Below, piece by piece: positions 32,733 to 45,700 of a stretch of DNA of 64,000 nt. The notes beneath the pieces are model-generated. The model searched no databases. It was given only the letters and a program-made list of their open reading frames with translations, and was not told the origin of the DNA. Position 1 is the stretch's first letter. Each line of letters opens with the position of its first letter. The DNA lies in contig NADL03000023.1 of NCBI GenBank assembly GCA_002205965.3, positions 372,001 to 436,000 on the forward strand, given 5' to 3'. This DNA comes from Kappaphycus alvarezii. Its lineage: Eukaryota; Rhodophyta; Florideophyceae; Gigartinales; Solieriaceae. Position numbers and translations under genes: made by a program.

Positions 32733-35700
32733 CCCTAATGCCACTATATGACGATCACTAAAGTGATTCATATTATCATCAGCGCACTAGTTCGTTCGGC
32801 TCACGTCTACGTTCCCTACTGTCGAGGAAAAATCAACATAGGTGTTTATCCGCCACTCCTGATCTGGCTTGGTTGCAAGTTATGAAATGTAAGTGGTACA
32901 ACAAGCAGTCATACTTGAACCGTCAGGCACCATTTCGAAGGGCTCAAGAAGGTGTTTTGATCACTATGCTGATCATCAAAGACATAATTAAAGTTCTTGC
33001 AGCACTTACCGTGCAATTCTTTGACACTTTTAATACATATCGGAACTAGTCGCGAATGCTTTACTATCGTAATTTTCTTCGCGTAGGCCTTACATGAGCT
33101 ACAGTGGTAGGGCTTGTACCGTCATGAAATGAAGTTTGACCCGCTGTTTTGTTACCAATCGTTTCGAGGCGCGCCTTGGAACGATGGACTCTTCTTTGGG
33201 CTTCGACGGCGCTTTGGCTGACGTAATCTCCTCCAAAGTCTCTTTCCCTGCTCCTTCGTAGTTAGCGTTACTTGTATTTTCGGAACGGGAGGTGCCAGCA
33301 AGTCTATGCGTTTTCCTTAGCTTGAAAACCTTACAAGAATGCCATAAACTCCAACAGCTCTTTTTGAGTCCCGGATATGTCCTTATGACTAACTGAAAAT
33401 TGCAAATAGGACAGGAATAAGAGGAGCGATGGCCTCGCCATTAACTCTTGTGTTTTCCACACATGAAGCAATACAGAATTTCATTTTGTTTTGGAACATG
33501 ACTTGGGATGCTCAAACGAGCCTTGACTCCATCGGAAATATGAAAAAACAGCATAATTTTCCTTTTCCGGGCTTTCGCAATAGCTGAGAGTGTTACAGCT
33601 TCCGTTTTAGGGAGCTTTCCGCTATCTTCCGATTCGTATGCCGCCTTTTAACCGTTGACGTCTCTGAATAGCTTAACAGCTCTTTTAGGAGGTCTTACAT
33701 AAAGTAAAAGGTAGCTTGAACCTTTTCCAAAAGATTTCTGAAGTTTTCAATACTCTTAAAAGTCTCCTTGGACTCCAACAGATCTTAATGTTCAAATACG
33801 CGCCAGGAAAAAAGTGTTGATAGAAATTGTCCTCAGAGTCTGTGATACTATCTTCTGTTACCACTTAAAATGTGAAGTAGAGCTGTGCAATATCGTCCTA
33901 TGCTGTGTTGTTTCATCCACACCGGCCTTTGTCTTGGAATAGAAAGACAGTGCAGGGTGTTTTAAACAGTTTGAGAGGCAGGATTGCTCCGTTCGTTTTC
34001 ACATGACCGTCAACGATGGGTCAAAAGTCTAGCCGGGTTCTAATCGTAGAGTGCAGTGCTATCAGAACAAAGCCCGGAATATTCGCTCCCTCCTCGTGCG
34101 CCCAGGCAACGAGGAGTGCAGCTAAAGACCTAATCTTCTCATAGAGGGTCAGTCGAACCGCGGTGGGACACTTAATTAAAAAAGATATAGAGAATGCTGG
34201 TCTCGGCCGCGGCGACATAGACCGTACAGCTGGATCCCAGCCCCGAGAGCTGGTGCAGAATCTGATCCATGCGCTCTTTGAGAACGTACTTTTCCAACTG
34301 AGCATCTCCAAGTTCGCAATTTACTGGCTGCGATGTCATAACTGGACGTTCTGACCGAGCGAGGGTTCAGCCACACGCGTCTGATTTCGACTGTAGCAAA
34401 TACTAAATATTATCTGAAACATGCGGTGTAACTGCTTCGGAATCAGCAACGGAACTGAACAGTTGCAAATTGGCTTTCTTAAGGAGAGATATGACGTCCG
34501 GGGAGCAGGCGTGGTGGTAGGGTGCTTCTTTACGGAACAGGAGTCCAGCCTCCAAAACGTCCTCCATGAATGGAAGCCACGCAATGCTGCCAGCACAGCT
34601 TCCACGTTCGCTGACCCGCGCATTATAGCATCTGTAGACCTTTTCGATGAAAAAACTTTCGCCACACAAGACCCTGAACCACTCCTCTAAAGTCTTTTCC
34701 TGAGGCGAACCAACAATCCCACCGCAGAAAGGGCCGTCTCGCTGGTAAGCAGCATCAAGCTTGCGTTAGTGCCCGTCACTCTAAATTTACGGAGCAGAAA
34801 CCAATCTACGCATAGCTGTCCGACGGTCAGAGGCACTCAGTTATTTCGAATCAGGGCTTCTAGATCCTTCCTCATATCTGCTACGTGCTCCCCTAAATGC
34901 TTCACCTTGTATGGAGAACTTTGCTAAGCAAATAGTTTGGCTTGGAAATAGCTATCCAGGTGTTCAGACTTTCTTGTACAGACGATAAAACAGTGTACAT
35001 AAAAATTAGAACCTTCGCAGACTTCTCCGTCCGCTGCTCGCGCACAGCCACTGCCGTAAGTATCTTTCGCCCAAAACCCGACAAAGCTTGGCTCCGACAT
35101 TCTTTATCGCGAAAAAAGCCGCCGGTCTAAGCTGCGGGTTTTCGGAGACAACAAACGTCGGCTTCTGTCCAACTGAGCGCTTAAAGCAATGCCCCCATAC
35201 CCTTCCTCACCACTATCCACAGCAAAGACACGTCAGTGGTGTTTTCATGTCCTGCCCTTCACGACACTCCCCTGCTGGGGTTGAGTAAAAGAGAGCAAGA
35301 AATGGATGAACGCGGAGTCGATGGTCGAGAATTACAAATACTGAGCTGAACCCGAACTCAGTCCACAGCTCCATAAAGTCCCCTTGCCGTCGCCACTGTT
35401 CGTGGCGATTATACAGAGTTGGTGGTCTTCCCCCTGCGACTCTCCGTTGGCACCTCAAACAAGCGGTGAAACGAATTAAGTTGAGATTCCCCTCGATATC
35501 GGAAGCGCAGGAGAGCACAATACTGAGCAGTACATCTGCCACTACATCCGCAGAGTTCCCTCATTGTCAGCCTTTCTCGTGCTCAGCATTTTCACTTGAT
35601 TTTAGTTTGCTCGGAACCGTATAGATCTTCGTCCAAAGTAGCAAAGAGGTAAAGCGAACGGAACACACTTTCTTTGTGTCCCGGAAAGATAACTGGTCAA

Positions 35701-36937
35701 ATTCTCCTAGCTGTTGAGTCTGGTCGTCTGCGAGCTCCATTCCATCATGCCCATTCAGCCACGCCCTTAGCGGAAAACGCCAGGATGTTTCCCGCAATAA
35801 AACGAATCCTTTCCAGAGAGGGCGTACCACTACGAGACTGGTAATATACATCAATTGTCTTGTCAAAGCTGAAACCAGTTGTGTGAGACGACAGCAGTAC
35901 CACGAGGTAGCAGTACATTTAGGACAAATTAAGAACACCCATGCCGAGCTCGCGTAGCCTAGTGATCTTATAGAGCCACTCCTTGGGCTGGAAAAGAACG
36001 AGAATCATGGACAAAATGACAAATACACCCGCGTTGGCGCAATGTCCTGGACGACGCACTCGAGTTTTATCTCATCAGCCGCAGTTTTACACAGCAGCCT
36101 CGCGCGCTCATGTAGGACATTTTCAGCAAATGTCTGTTACAGCTTTAAAGATACACATTAGGAGGAACTGAGATTCCATCTATCACTGGGGTCGGCCGTA
36201 ACCGCACGAGACATACGCCCTGAACTTGTGCTGGGACCCTGTCCGCGTGCTCTGACCCGGCTTCGCTGCCTCGCAGTACCTCTCCGCGTTCCTTTTCTAG
36301 CTGTTTGTACGAGCGGGTAGTGGAAGGCCAGTAGCCGGAGGCAAACTGCTTGCGTCGGCGACCGTGGAATCGGGCATGCTTGTTTTTGTTATCAGGATGA
36401 CGAGCGAATCATCATTACTATTTTCATTGGTATGCCTTAAAAAATTGCCCCTGTCCTGTTGAGACTGTAGGAGTAGCTGCGAGGTGAATTGAAGCAGACA
36501 TGTGGGTGATAAGCTGATATGTAAAAGTCGGGAGTCAAAGCTGAGTGTTCTCCGTCATGCCACTGTGGCCTCACGCCACAAGAGCAACCTCGTCAAGAGG
36601 ACCTTTAAAGGTCTTTGAGGCAACGCAGAAGCTTGCAAGCGATGTGAGGGTGTTTAATGGGAGGAGAGGGTCGGGGGCAGGTTGTGCGGAGAGAATGGAG
36701 CAGCTTCTCGTGAATTTGACGAATCTTGGATGTAGAATAGGCGACCGTCTCGATTCAGGGAGAAGATTATTTTCGAGATCCCACAAATTAGATTGAAAGA
36801 ATTTTGGGAGCCATGAGGTGCGGTCAAAGTGCCCCACTTTGCACCTCTTGTGATCACTATACTGATCGCAAGTTCCTTAGCCTTCTAAAATTTAAAATAA
36901 GTTAGGATAACTATACTGATCAGTGAAAGCGTTAGGG
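32733..36937 (-). mobile_element. DNA transposon copy B (decayed), same family as A
   Basis: It begins CCCTAA (32733) and ends TTAGGG (36937), flanked by ATAT at 32729-32732 and 36938-36941. Subterminal palindromes are at 32959-32976, 36851-36868 and about 36909-36923, with spacing to the tips nearly the same as in copy A. The inner protein is riddled with stops. The copy supports the boundaries and TSD of the family independently. Confidence 0.78.
33840..36300 (-). pseudogene. Decayed transposase-nuclease of transposon B
   Basis: Blocks parallel those of copy A: LLSSHTTGFSFDKTID (about 35870), ATLDEDLYGSEQ (about 35620), a GFSSVFVILDHRLRVHPFLAL block (about 35300), MRGSANVEAVLAAL (about 34610, nuclease Glu motif), HACSPDVISLLKKANL (about 34470, nuclease Asp motif) and the AGVD-type tail near 33930. 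Many stop codons and frame changes lie inside the domains, unlike copy A, so this is a true pseudogene. The N-terminal Arg-Gly region is also poorly kept. Confidence 0.72.
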
Positions 36938-36941
36938 ATAT

Positions 36942-38399
36942 AACAGGCCTCCCGTTATTTCTCACATATTTAAATCGTCAGTAGCCGCCTCTAAAGAGAT
37001 AGTAGCCAAGAGGGTCAGATAAGTCAAATTTTGGAAGAGAGGATTTTCATGAGATGGTTACGGTGCTAGCCTCCTAAGCCAAATCACTCAAAAAATTGAG
37101 GTAACGTCACTAGTCACGAGTTTTGACAGCTTGTCGGGGTCCTCTCTTCTTTGAGGTTGTGTTTCGGGGGTTCATTTGCGCATTAGAACAGTCACGGACT
37201 GTTGCCCATCTCTATAACAAGAAATTATTGCTAAAGCCTTTTTGTGGCAATTTCATTCAAAAAAAACATGAGATCGGTCGACAGCCAATTTGGCGACCCC
37301 AACTTGACAACCTGTTGTCTGGATGCATTCTAAGTTTGATAAAAATGCGGTTTAAATATTACCAAACTGTGAGCAATTCACCCCTTTCGAAGAACACATA
37401 GTTAGCCAATACAGCAGTCGAATTCTATAGTAAAACCGTGTTGCTTGTAGCCACCGCAGCTGTAAACATGTAGCTGGAGACGGAGCTAGGGAGAGCGCGA
37501 TATTTTGAGGCCAGCGTTGGACCAATCATTAGTGTAATTTCCCGATCGGCTTGCTCATAGGCGTAGACAGCGAGCTAGAGTAAAGAAGTAGATGCAAGTG
37601 GGCGCCCAATGCGTGTTTGTGCGGTACTGATGTTGGAAAGGTAGTTACGAACGGACAAAGCATTGACCTTATTTTGATTGAATGGACAGCAACGATATCG
37701 AAATATACCTTAAGTAAGGTTATTTTGGATCATGCAAAGGGTTACTTTTTGCCATCTGAACAGAATTGGAGCCATTTTTTCACAGGAATTCACACTGTGG
37801 CTTTTCCGCATCAGTTGGTGTGTATTCTGCCCAAAAATAAAGCCGAAATTCCAACGACCATTCAAGAGGTGTCTATTACGAAACTAGATCCATAATACTA
37901 CGTGTTCCAGTCCAAGTTCCATTTCTTCCTTGAAGAAATTCCAACGACCATTCAAGAGGTGTCTATTACGGAACTAGATCCCTAATACTGCGTGTTACAG
38001 TCTAAGTTCCATTTCTTCCTTTGCGCAACAGCCGAAAGGAGTTTATCAGCTGTTCGATCTGTTTCTTGGCCTCTCTTAGTCGAGAGCGATTACTTTAAGA
38101 GAGAACGAAGTCGCCCAAGTAAGGGTGGATGTGTAAGCCTTGATTGTGTGAGATTCAACGAGTAATCCGGCGCATAAAATTGACGAAGTTAGCAGGAGAA
38201 GGCTTTCCACCGAAAAAGAGGGAGATATATCGTATGTATCGTTTTATACCCTGAACAAAAACCAATTCTTTATCTTGGGAAGTGAAAGAAAGTGATGGTA
38301 TCCTTTGATGATATTGAACGAGAACAGGGATCCGTCTGTTTTGGTTCCAGATCGATTCTTTCGAATGTTTCCATCTTCACCAGCATGTTACGAAACAGA
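36942..38399. other. Region without a recognised gene; contains a 90-bp tandem duplication
   Basis: Short frames at 37123-37401 and 37617-37895 have no domain that I recognise. Confidence 0.4.
37845..38024. repeat. Direct tandem duplication, unit 90 bp, two copies
   Basis: Unit 1 (37845-37934) and unit 2 (37935-38024) both start GAAATTCCAACGACCATTCA and differ at a handful of positions. The unit length is a multiple of three but each unit contains stops in the overlapping frame. Confidence 0.85.
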
Positions 38400-39707
38400 G
38401 ATGATTAAAGAGACAGGTTGAAGACCAATCGCTGTTTCTATCCGGGGAATGCTGGGAAAGAGTTCGAAATTGGGTAGCCTTTGCGATGCAGCTTGAGTGC
38501 GGTCTCGGTTGGACTCTTCTCGTAAGTTCTCCGATGCCAGTGCGTCAGTTTGATGTCTGAGTCGAAGAAATCCCTGTCGTGGTGCGAGGTGAGTCTGACA
38601 GAGAGAGAACAGAGTGTATTTAAGAGAAATTTTTATGGGGGTCTCGTATACCACATTTCAGAAGGCGCGGAGTAGGAAATTTGAGGCCTGAAGGATGCTT
38701 GGCCAAACAGAAAGGCATATTTGTTATTGTTCCATAGTAACTGCTATATGCCAAGAAAAGTTCGTACAGACGATCATTTTGCCTGTGAGTGGGCATCTGC
38801 TCTGGATTTCTTTGTCTATGGACCTTTTTAGTCCTTCTAAAGCATCTTGATGCGTATTGATCCCTTCGTGTAAGCGTGGGAGAAGATCTCGGCGAACTTC
38901 CGCTTGGTAGAACAATAAAAATCCGAGTAGCAGAGGTAGTCGTCTTCGCGGAGGCAATGCTGCAAAAGAATAGCCTTCGGTTTTCTAGATTCGAAGGGGT
39001 TGGCTAAGGAGTTCAAATTTCCAATACTTGGTCGTAGTAATGTTGAAGGTAGTGGTTGAGCACTGAGAAGACCTCTGAGGCGGCGTCAACGTCCTTCGCA
39101 TTGAGAGCTTCTGTTACTTGATGTGCGGTGGTTACGGTATTTTCAAAGTTGTCACAGATGTTCGAGAGCACTTCAGCTTTTTAACCCACGCTAAGATCAG
39201 CGGACTTAATGCTTACGAATAATTTTTCAGGTTCCGGAATGAAACTCTTGGCGGAAACTGGCGCAACAGTCGCTTGATTCCCAAACTTGTTAAGCTCTCC
39301 GGTAGTGACGTAAGCTCTCCGTGCTGCGAAAGATTCTGCGACATGTCCAGTGGAAGTGGTTGGATGTGAGAACTGCATACTTCCCAACTAGAAGGCTTCT
39401 ACTGCAGACGGAGATTTGTCAACAGGTAGGGTCGACTGAAACTCGGTGGCACCTGCAGGCGCATCTGGTGTAGCGGTACTTGCGTTTCCAGAGTTGGCCT
39501 TGAGATGGTTGACGATTTTGGAGAGCTGGCCTTCAATGCCAGCGTACTTGTTCTAAAGGATGGAGGCAAGAGAATAGAGCCGGTTTGAGGTTTCAGAACA
39601 AACGAAGACTTGAGCAAAAGAGAAGTTACACCAATAGTTCGCAATATGGCCGTTATATTGCCCTTTTCAACGTGTTGTGTTCGGACACTAGGTCCTTGAC
39701 CGCGCAA
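38400..39707 (-). pseudogene. Unidentified decayed protein, probably transposon-borne
   Basis: I do not recognise the family. The minus strand, read across shifts, gives protein-like sequence: a helical start (YAGIEGQLSKIVNHLKANSG, about 39520), then AARRAYVTTGELNKFGNQAT and SFIPEPEKLFVSIKSADLSV (about 39200-39330), KAEVLSNICDNFENTVTTAHQ, ASEVFSVLNHYLQHYYDQVL (about 39030), and a downstream part ending near 38700. Composition and the repeated short stops suggest a relict capsid- or Gag-like protein of a mobile element. No catalytic motif was seen. Confidence 0.4.
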
Positions 39708-42700
39708 ACGGCAATCTGCCTATATAGCGCTCTCTTGAGGTGCTAATGGAAAATGAGATGCATACGGAAGCCCAAAAACGCCATGACAACTAGACATGAT
39801 GTTAGCAGTGGAATTAAGCCACTTTGAAGCCCACTTATGAAATTTGCACATCATTTTTAATCATTACACCATAGAATTCGTCGCGTTAAGGTATTTAATA
39901 TGCATAGAAATGCTATTGGTGAGCATGTCGTGAAAAAGGAAAATTAGGGAAATAGGTTTAGTTGGGTAAATAACCGCCTCATAGATCATATTTGGTTAAT
40001 TGTTGGCCATAAGTGTCGTGCAAATATGAACTTTCTGGGCCTTTATATCTAATGAGATTTCTTTCAACATCTATTGCCCATAATTTACACAAATTTTATC
40101 GGAGTTACCAACTAAACTCCAGATTTGGGCTTCCGAAGTAGTGCTAGTTTGAAATAAGTATAATAACTGCAGAATTAATTGATCAGTTACCATATTTCCC
40201 GTGATTGTCCACTTTTAAACCCATATTTAGTCGAAAGTTTATCCGAATGTCACCTTCAACGATAATCAAGGCTTTTAGATGTCCAAATTGACCAAACATT
40301 CCATAAAATATAAAATAATATGACTTCCCCGCTTCAATTACTAGATGAATCAATTAATTTACCTTCGGAAATGTAGTAATGAATTTTGAAAGAAAGTTTA
40401 TGATAACTGAGGACTAAGCGGGTTGCCTGAAGTAGTACTCGCAATTTTAATGGCTTCATACTAGCCAATGAGGTAAAGTTAAACCTAAAATTGTTGAAGT
40501 TAATGCCGAAATCGGGTGGTCGAGTCCATATTTATGCCATGGAGGGACTACCCTGAAGATATGTATTTGAGATGATTAAGACCGCCTTTCGGCACGGTTA
40601 CGACTAATAATGCGGTTAGGACGTTATTTATCTGAGAAGCACTACAAGTCGTTGTTTAAACTGGAAAAGACCCTTTAAAAGACCCTGTGAATACATAAAA
40701 CGTCTCAAAAACGCTGCACATGCCTTCTTTGCCAAGAAACGGTTCGATTCCGCTATCAAAACATGCTTGAAAATGTGAAAGTCTGTGTCAGCATAAAATT
40801 CCGGTTCCTTTTTCTATTGATAGTGACGCGTAAGATTAAAAGTTATTTATTAGAGTAAGGAAAATGTTTTCATTTTAAATAAAGGCACGAATAAGTTGAA
40901 AAACTTGCGAAGTCGAACTAACCATTTTGACCCCTTTTTGCCATGAAACTATATTTCGCTCAATTAATTTTACACCAGTGCTACGGAAAAAATTTGTCGT
41001 CTTGAAGTTCATAAATCCCATTTGAGAGATGAATAGATGATTTCATGAAAAATAAAGACAAAAAAGTGCAATAAAGCTGATAAAGAAAGATTGACGAGGT
41101 CAAATTGAGTCCATGGCATAAGAAAATCTCCAAGGGAACTTTGGAGTACAAATGGAAGTAACAGTGGTGCACGCTCTACGCATGGATGAAAAAGATTACA
41201 AATCTCGTGGTAAACTCTCCAATTTTCCGATAGAATTAGCGCGTCGGCTTACTTAACTTTTTTTAAAATATATCTTCACTGCTGCTAACAACGAGACAAT
41301 CGGAGAAAGGAAGTTTCGTGGAAGAGTAAAATTGCGACAAAAACGTGCCTTTGGATGCCTGTACTGGTTACAGTAGCCTTCTTTTCATACATTAATCGGG
41401 GAATTCCATGGTCCTCTTACGTCATAAATAGTATCATGAAACTTAGATATTCTTACTGCCATCCGTCGGCGGTCTGTGCAACTCTAAATTATGGTGTACC
41501 AAATTATTGACTTTGCTGAAGTACTGCTATCTTTGAAGTGATCCCGGGGGCATAATATTTTAACTTCTGTATTTAAATTTTACTATAATTCTCAATTGTA
41601 TTAATATAAAGAAATAGTCTTTAATTTTTACTATAATTCTCAATTATATTAATATAAAGAAATAGGCTAAATATGATATTGCTCACATGGAGAGCATTTT
41701 TTGTTTCTAAATAAAGAGTCTCAAACTGCGTTGATGCTATCAAAAGGCAGTTGGGAGAATTTTTTCCTTTTATAACAGTATAGGTTTACTGCTATCGTAT
41801 TACCCATGTCCGGTCTCCATAGCTTCGATTACCTATAGCGTATTACATTTGTGCTGTTATGGTTCCCGTTTCAAATTTTAAACTATTACATGTCACTCGC
41901 CGGCAATTTTGCTTCCATTCTACAGGAGTTTCCTAAGTCACTGTAATTTATACTGGATTACTTGTATACTTCAACTATCACACCATCTTCATTGTGCTCC
42001 AAATATTCCCGCCAGTCTATTGACCAGTCGCAACTCCACTTCAAGATCCAGATTTGCGCCCGCTCTGCGACGGAACCTCGAGGTTCATCTTTTGTTGTCC
42101 TCTATCAGCGCATTCCGCACGGGTTTGATTATGACAAGGGTCTATATTTATTTTCTTAGATCCATGGCTGCTGATTCTTAGTGATTTCCTGTACGAAACA
42201 ACTGCGCAGGGACTACGGGTGGTAAGGCAATCAGCTTTTGTTCGATGATGTATCTCTAGGTGTAATATGGTGGCCGCAGCTACGAAGAGACGAAGGCTAA
42301 GAGGAAAAGAAGGGAGAAAACTATAGGGAAATTATGATTTATAAGAGAGCTTTAAGGTCTTTTTTCGATCCGTCGGCGATTATTTTGAGGGGCAGGTATC
42401 CACCGCATTGTATCCAATTCTTTGGAGCAAAGCTAATATGCACGCGTGGAATTTATTTTCACATTATGTACAATTTTAATCATGTAAAGTTTTAATTGAC
42501 TTTTACAGTCCTCTTTAATATAAATTTAGAGTTTGCTTGATATTTTCCTGCTGGATGTGTTCCCGCGAAGATGTACGCAGACATTGGAATCGATGTTTTT
42601 CTTTCCCAGGCAAGTATTTCTACTCTCTGGAATTAATTTTTCGCCCAAATTTTTCAGTTCTGTCGCTCTAAATTCTGGCTGAAAAGCATTAATGGTCATA

Positions 42701-45700
42701 ACATTTCCATTTTCTTATGAATATTACATGTTGATAGATGCAATGGAGAATGTAAATTTATCAGTTCCATGAAATTATTGTAGTTATCTGCGAGATTTCA
42801 TTGTCGGATAATATCGTTGAAGTTGCTTTAGCATCGCGCTAGCCCCGATGATATGTTTTGATCTGAAAAACGAAAATAACGTTGAAAATATGAGACCGCC
42901 TATGACTTTTTGATGAAAATTGCAACTTATTAATAATTATCAACTTTAAAGTGCTTTATACTCATCTATTTCATCGGTTTTGTATTTACCAGACTGTTGA
43001 CTCTGAGGTACACGAGCTATACCTGTAGGAAGATATTGCTAAGTAATTTTCATTGTCAGTAGAGTATTATCGTCAATATTCGACGAGTAATTCAGCCATT
43101 GAGGTGTAGCGGCCTTTAGATGGTTTATACGAAAATACTGAATCGCTTCCAAAGGGAAGAGATGTAATTCATACATTTAGGGAAAGGATGAAGTCACTAA
43201 CAGGTCACCAATAACCTAGCAGTGATGTTTAAGCATTCCATTTTGAATCCATGTCGTTTACAACTGGAGTGCACCAAGGACGTGGTCGAACTGCAAAGTT
43301 TTCAGCACCCACAGCTCGAATAATTATTCCCACTACCGGCTGGCTTCTAATATTCTGTAAGGTAATTTTGGTGAGTTTCCCTAATGTATTACGTAAAACT
43401 TTCAGTATCGAAAAGGGGGGACATAAATAAATAGCCTTATGGGCCACTGAGAAGTTTTATACTTGAAATATGTTTGTTACAAATGATCTATGTGCCAAGA
43501 TACTTATTGCAATTAGAACTGTTCTTAATTTGTCCAATCGATTGCAGATGGTATTAAAGACAAAATTGTTCTGTCCCACTATGCGATTCGCGCTTGATGA
43601 AATGTATAGTCTCGAATTCAGCCAGACGGCAGGGGAGTTTAGTATTTTCTGCAAAGCGGTAAGCAGTAGTCAGGATGTGCTTTGAGTAACTGTGAATTTC
43701 CATGTTGATATGTCCAACACAACAAAATCAGTGATGTAATTAAGTCTGATGTACGCATTGGAGCATTTGATTTCCCCCCGTACTCTGTTTAATTGTCAAC
43801 TATATTCATTACGAGTTTTTGGTCCCTTGATACTAAAATATACGAAAAAACTTGAATTTAGTCTTCATAACTCGAACTCAAATGAGATGCAGAATTTTTT
43901 CACAATTCCCCTGCTGGCATGTCAAAATGCATATGGCGCATGGTGTATATAATTCAGCAAATGCATTCGCGATTGGTTCCGGTACTCCATTCGGGTTTGT
44001 GAAGAATTCCACATTTCATCTGCAGCTACTTGAGTTTGAAGACTTATATTCTCCTTTATGTTGAGTTTGCGTCACTCATTTTATTGAAAACTAGTGGAAA
44101 CACCGTAGAAAATGTTCTATCTTGAGTCTTTCCTTATTTTCTTAATGCATTTTCTGTGATGTTTAAGTAGAATTAACGTGGGTTCTAGTCCAATACGCGC
44201 TCTATTTTCATCGAACTTGGTGACGAGGTGTTCATCTTATTAGTATACGACTTTTATCTAGCCCAAGGGGCAGGAAGGGGCATGCGTAATTTGTATCGAA
44301 TTTGATTTTGATTTTTCCCCATTAGTATCTCATGTAATCAATGTACAGTTGTTGCTATGATTTTATGCACGATAAAGTGATTCTTTAACTTGATAGTGTC
44401 TTTTGCGTCTCCTTCTTCAGGATGGAGTACAGTTACGCAGTACATAACTAAGTAAAACACGTACATAGTTAAGACCTGGTACAACCCGATTTTACTGCTG
44501 AATTACGTGCAGAGAAGTTCCGAGAATTGCACGCGCTCTGATTGGCTCAAGTTTGTCTAGGCAAGTAATATTAAACTTAATCTATCAATAACTCATTTCT
44601 CTTAAAGAGGTTCGGGATCCCCTAAAAACCCCGTCATATCCATACATGGAGAAGGTGCTCAATTCGATACACTAATTTATGAAGAAGATTTGCTGCCTTT
44701 AGATACTTATTACTCGATTTTGTACAGTAAATACTAAGTGTCAATGCATTTTGGACTAATTTGGTCCCATTTCTCCTCGTACGGCCGTCAGCGACATTGT
44801 TTTCGGATCGAATCCATCAGAAATTTTGATCTCGCTTTCTGGTAGGCGCAGCGAATATCAGCAATAGCAGTCATCAACCTCATCTATCTTGGTCCTCCCT
44901 GCTTTAATATTTTATTAAAGATATATTTGACTGAATCTGTACAATAAAAAGCGGAATATTGTTTCCCAATTGTCTCAGAAAGTATTTCGAACTGCAACCT
45001 TAATCATATCCTTGATAAAATACGAATGTTTCTACCATTGGCATGATTCTTTTTACTCTTTGTTATTTCGAACTCCAGCGACGAAAAATTATCCTAATAG
45101 TGTGGTCGGATATGAATACAAATAATACTAGCTGCGAGTAATGGCCAGGATTGATGTTATATTGAGAAGTCAATGAAATTTTTCTCCTAATTGTGTCCTC
45201 TTTTGGCTTGTAGCAACTTTAGTGTGAGCCTTTTCGATTATTGCAAGTAGGATACTTCTTTGGTCATTCGGTTGACGTGCGTTCCTACAGAGATGCTGTA
45301 TGGTGTTTGGGCAAGGTTTGCAATTTAATACGCAATGTCAAGTCTGTGGCAGTACTCTGGTAAATCTGAAGAACCTATATGGTAAGGCTGCGAAATTCAT
45401 CCTGGTTGAAAGCTTTTATAGGGTAAAGCGATCGATGTTGTTTTCTTGGCTAATCTCAAATCCATGAACTGTTTCGATTATATTGAATCCTATAAAAACA
45501 ATAAAATCTTTGGCCCATTTTGTTGATTTGAATTTTCGGATATCTTTTTCCTCTAGTTACTCTAACTTATTTGTAACCGTAACAATTGAGTCGTTGTTAG
45601 CGATTCCGGCTAGTCCTTCAAGATTCAATCCGTTAGGACGCTACAGTAGGCAAGGATCAAATTCTGCTCGTTAAAATAATTATATTTTGAGTGTAAGTAG

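Noticed and set aside
37845..38024. CRISPR-like array
   Set aside because: Only two abutting copies without spacers, in a eukaryotic context.
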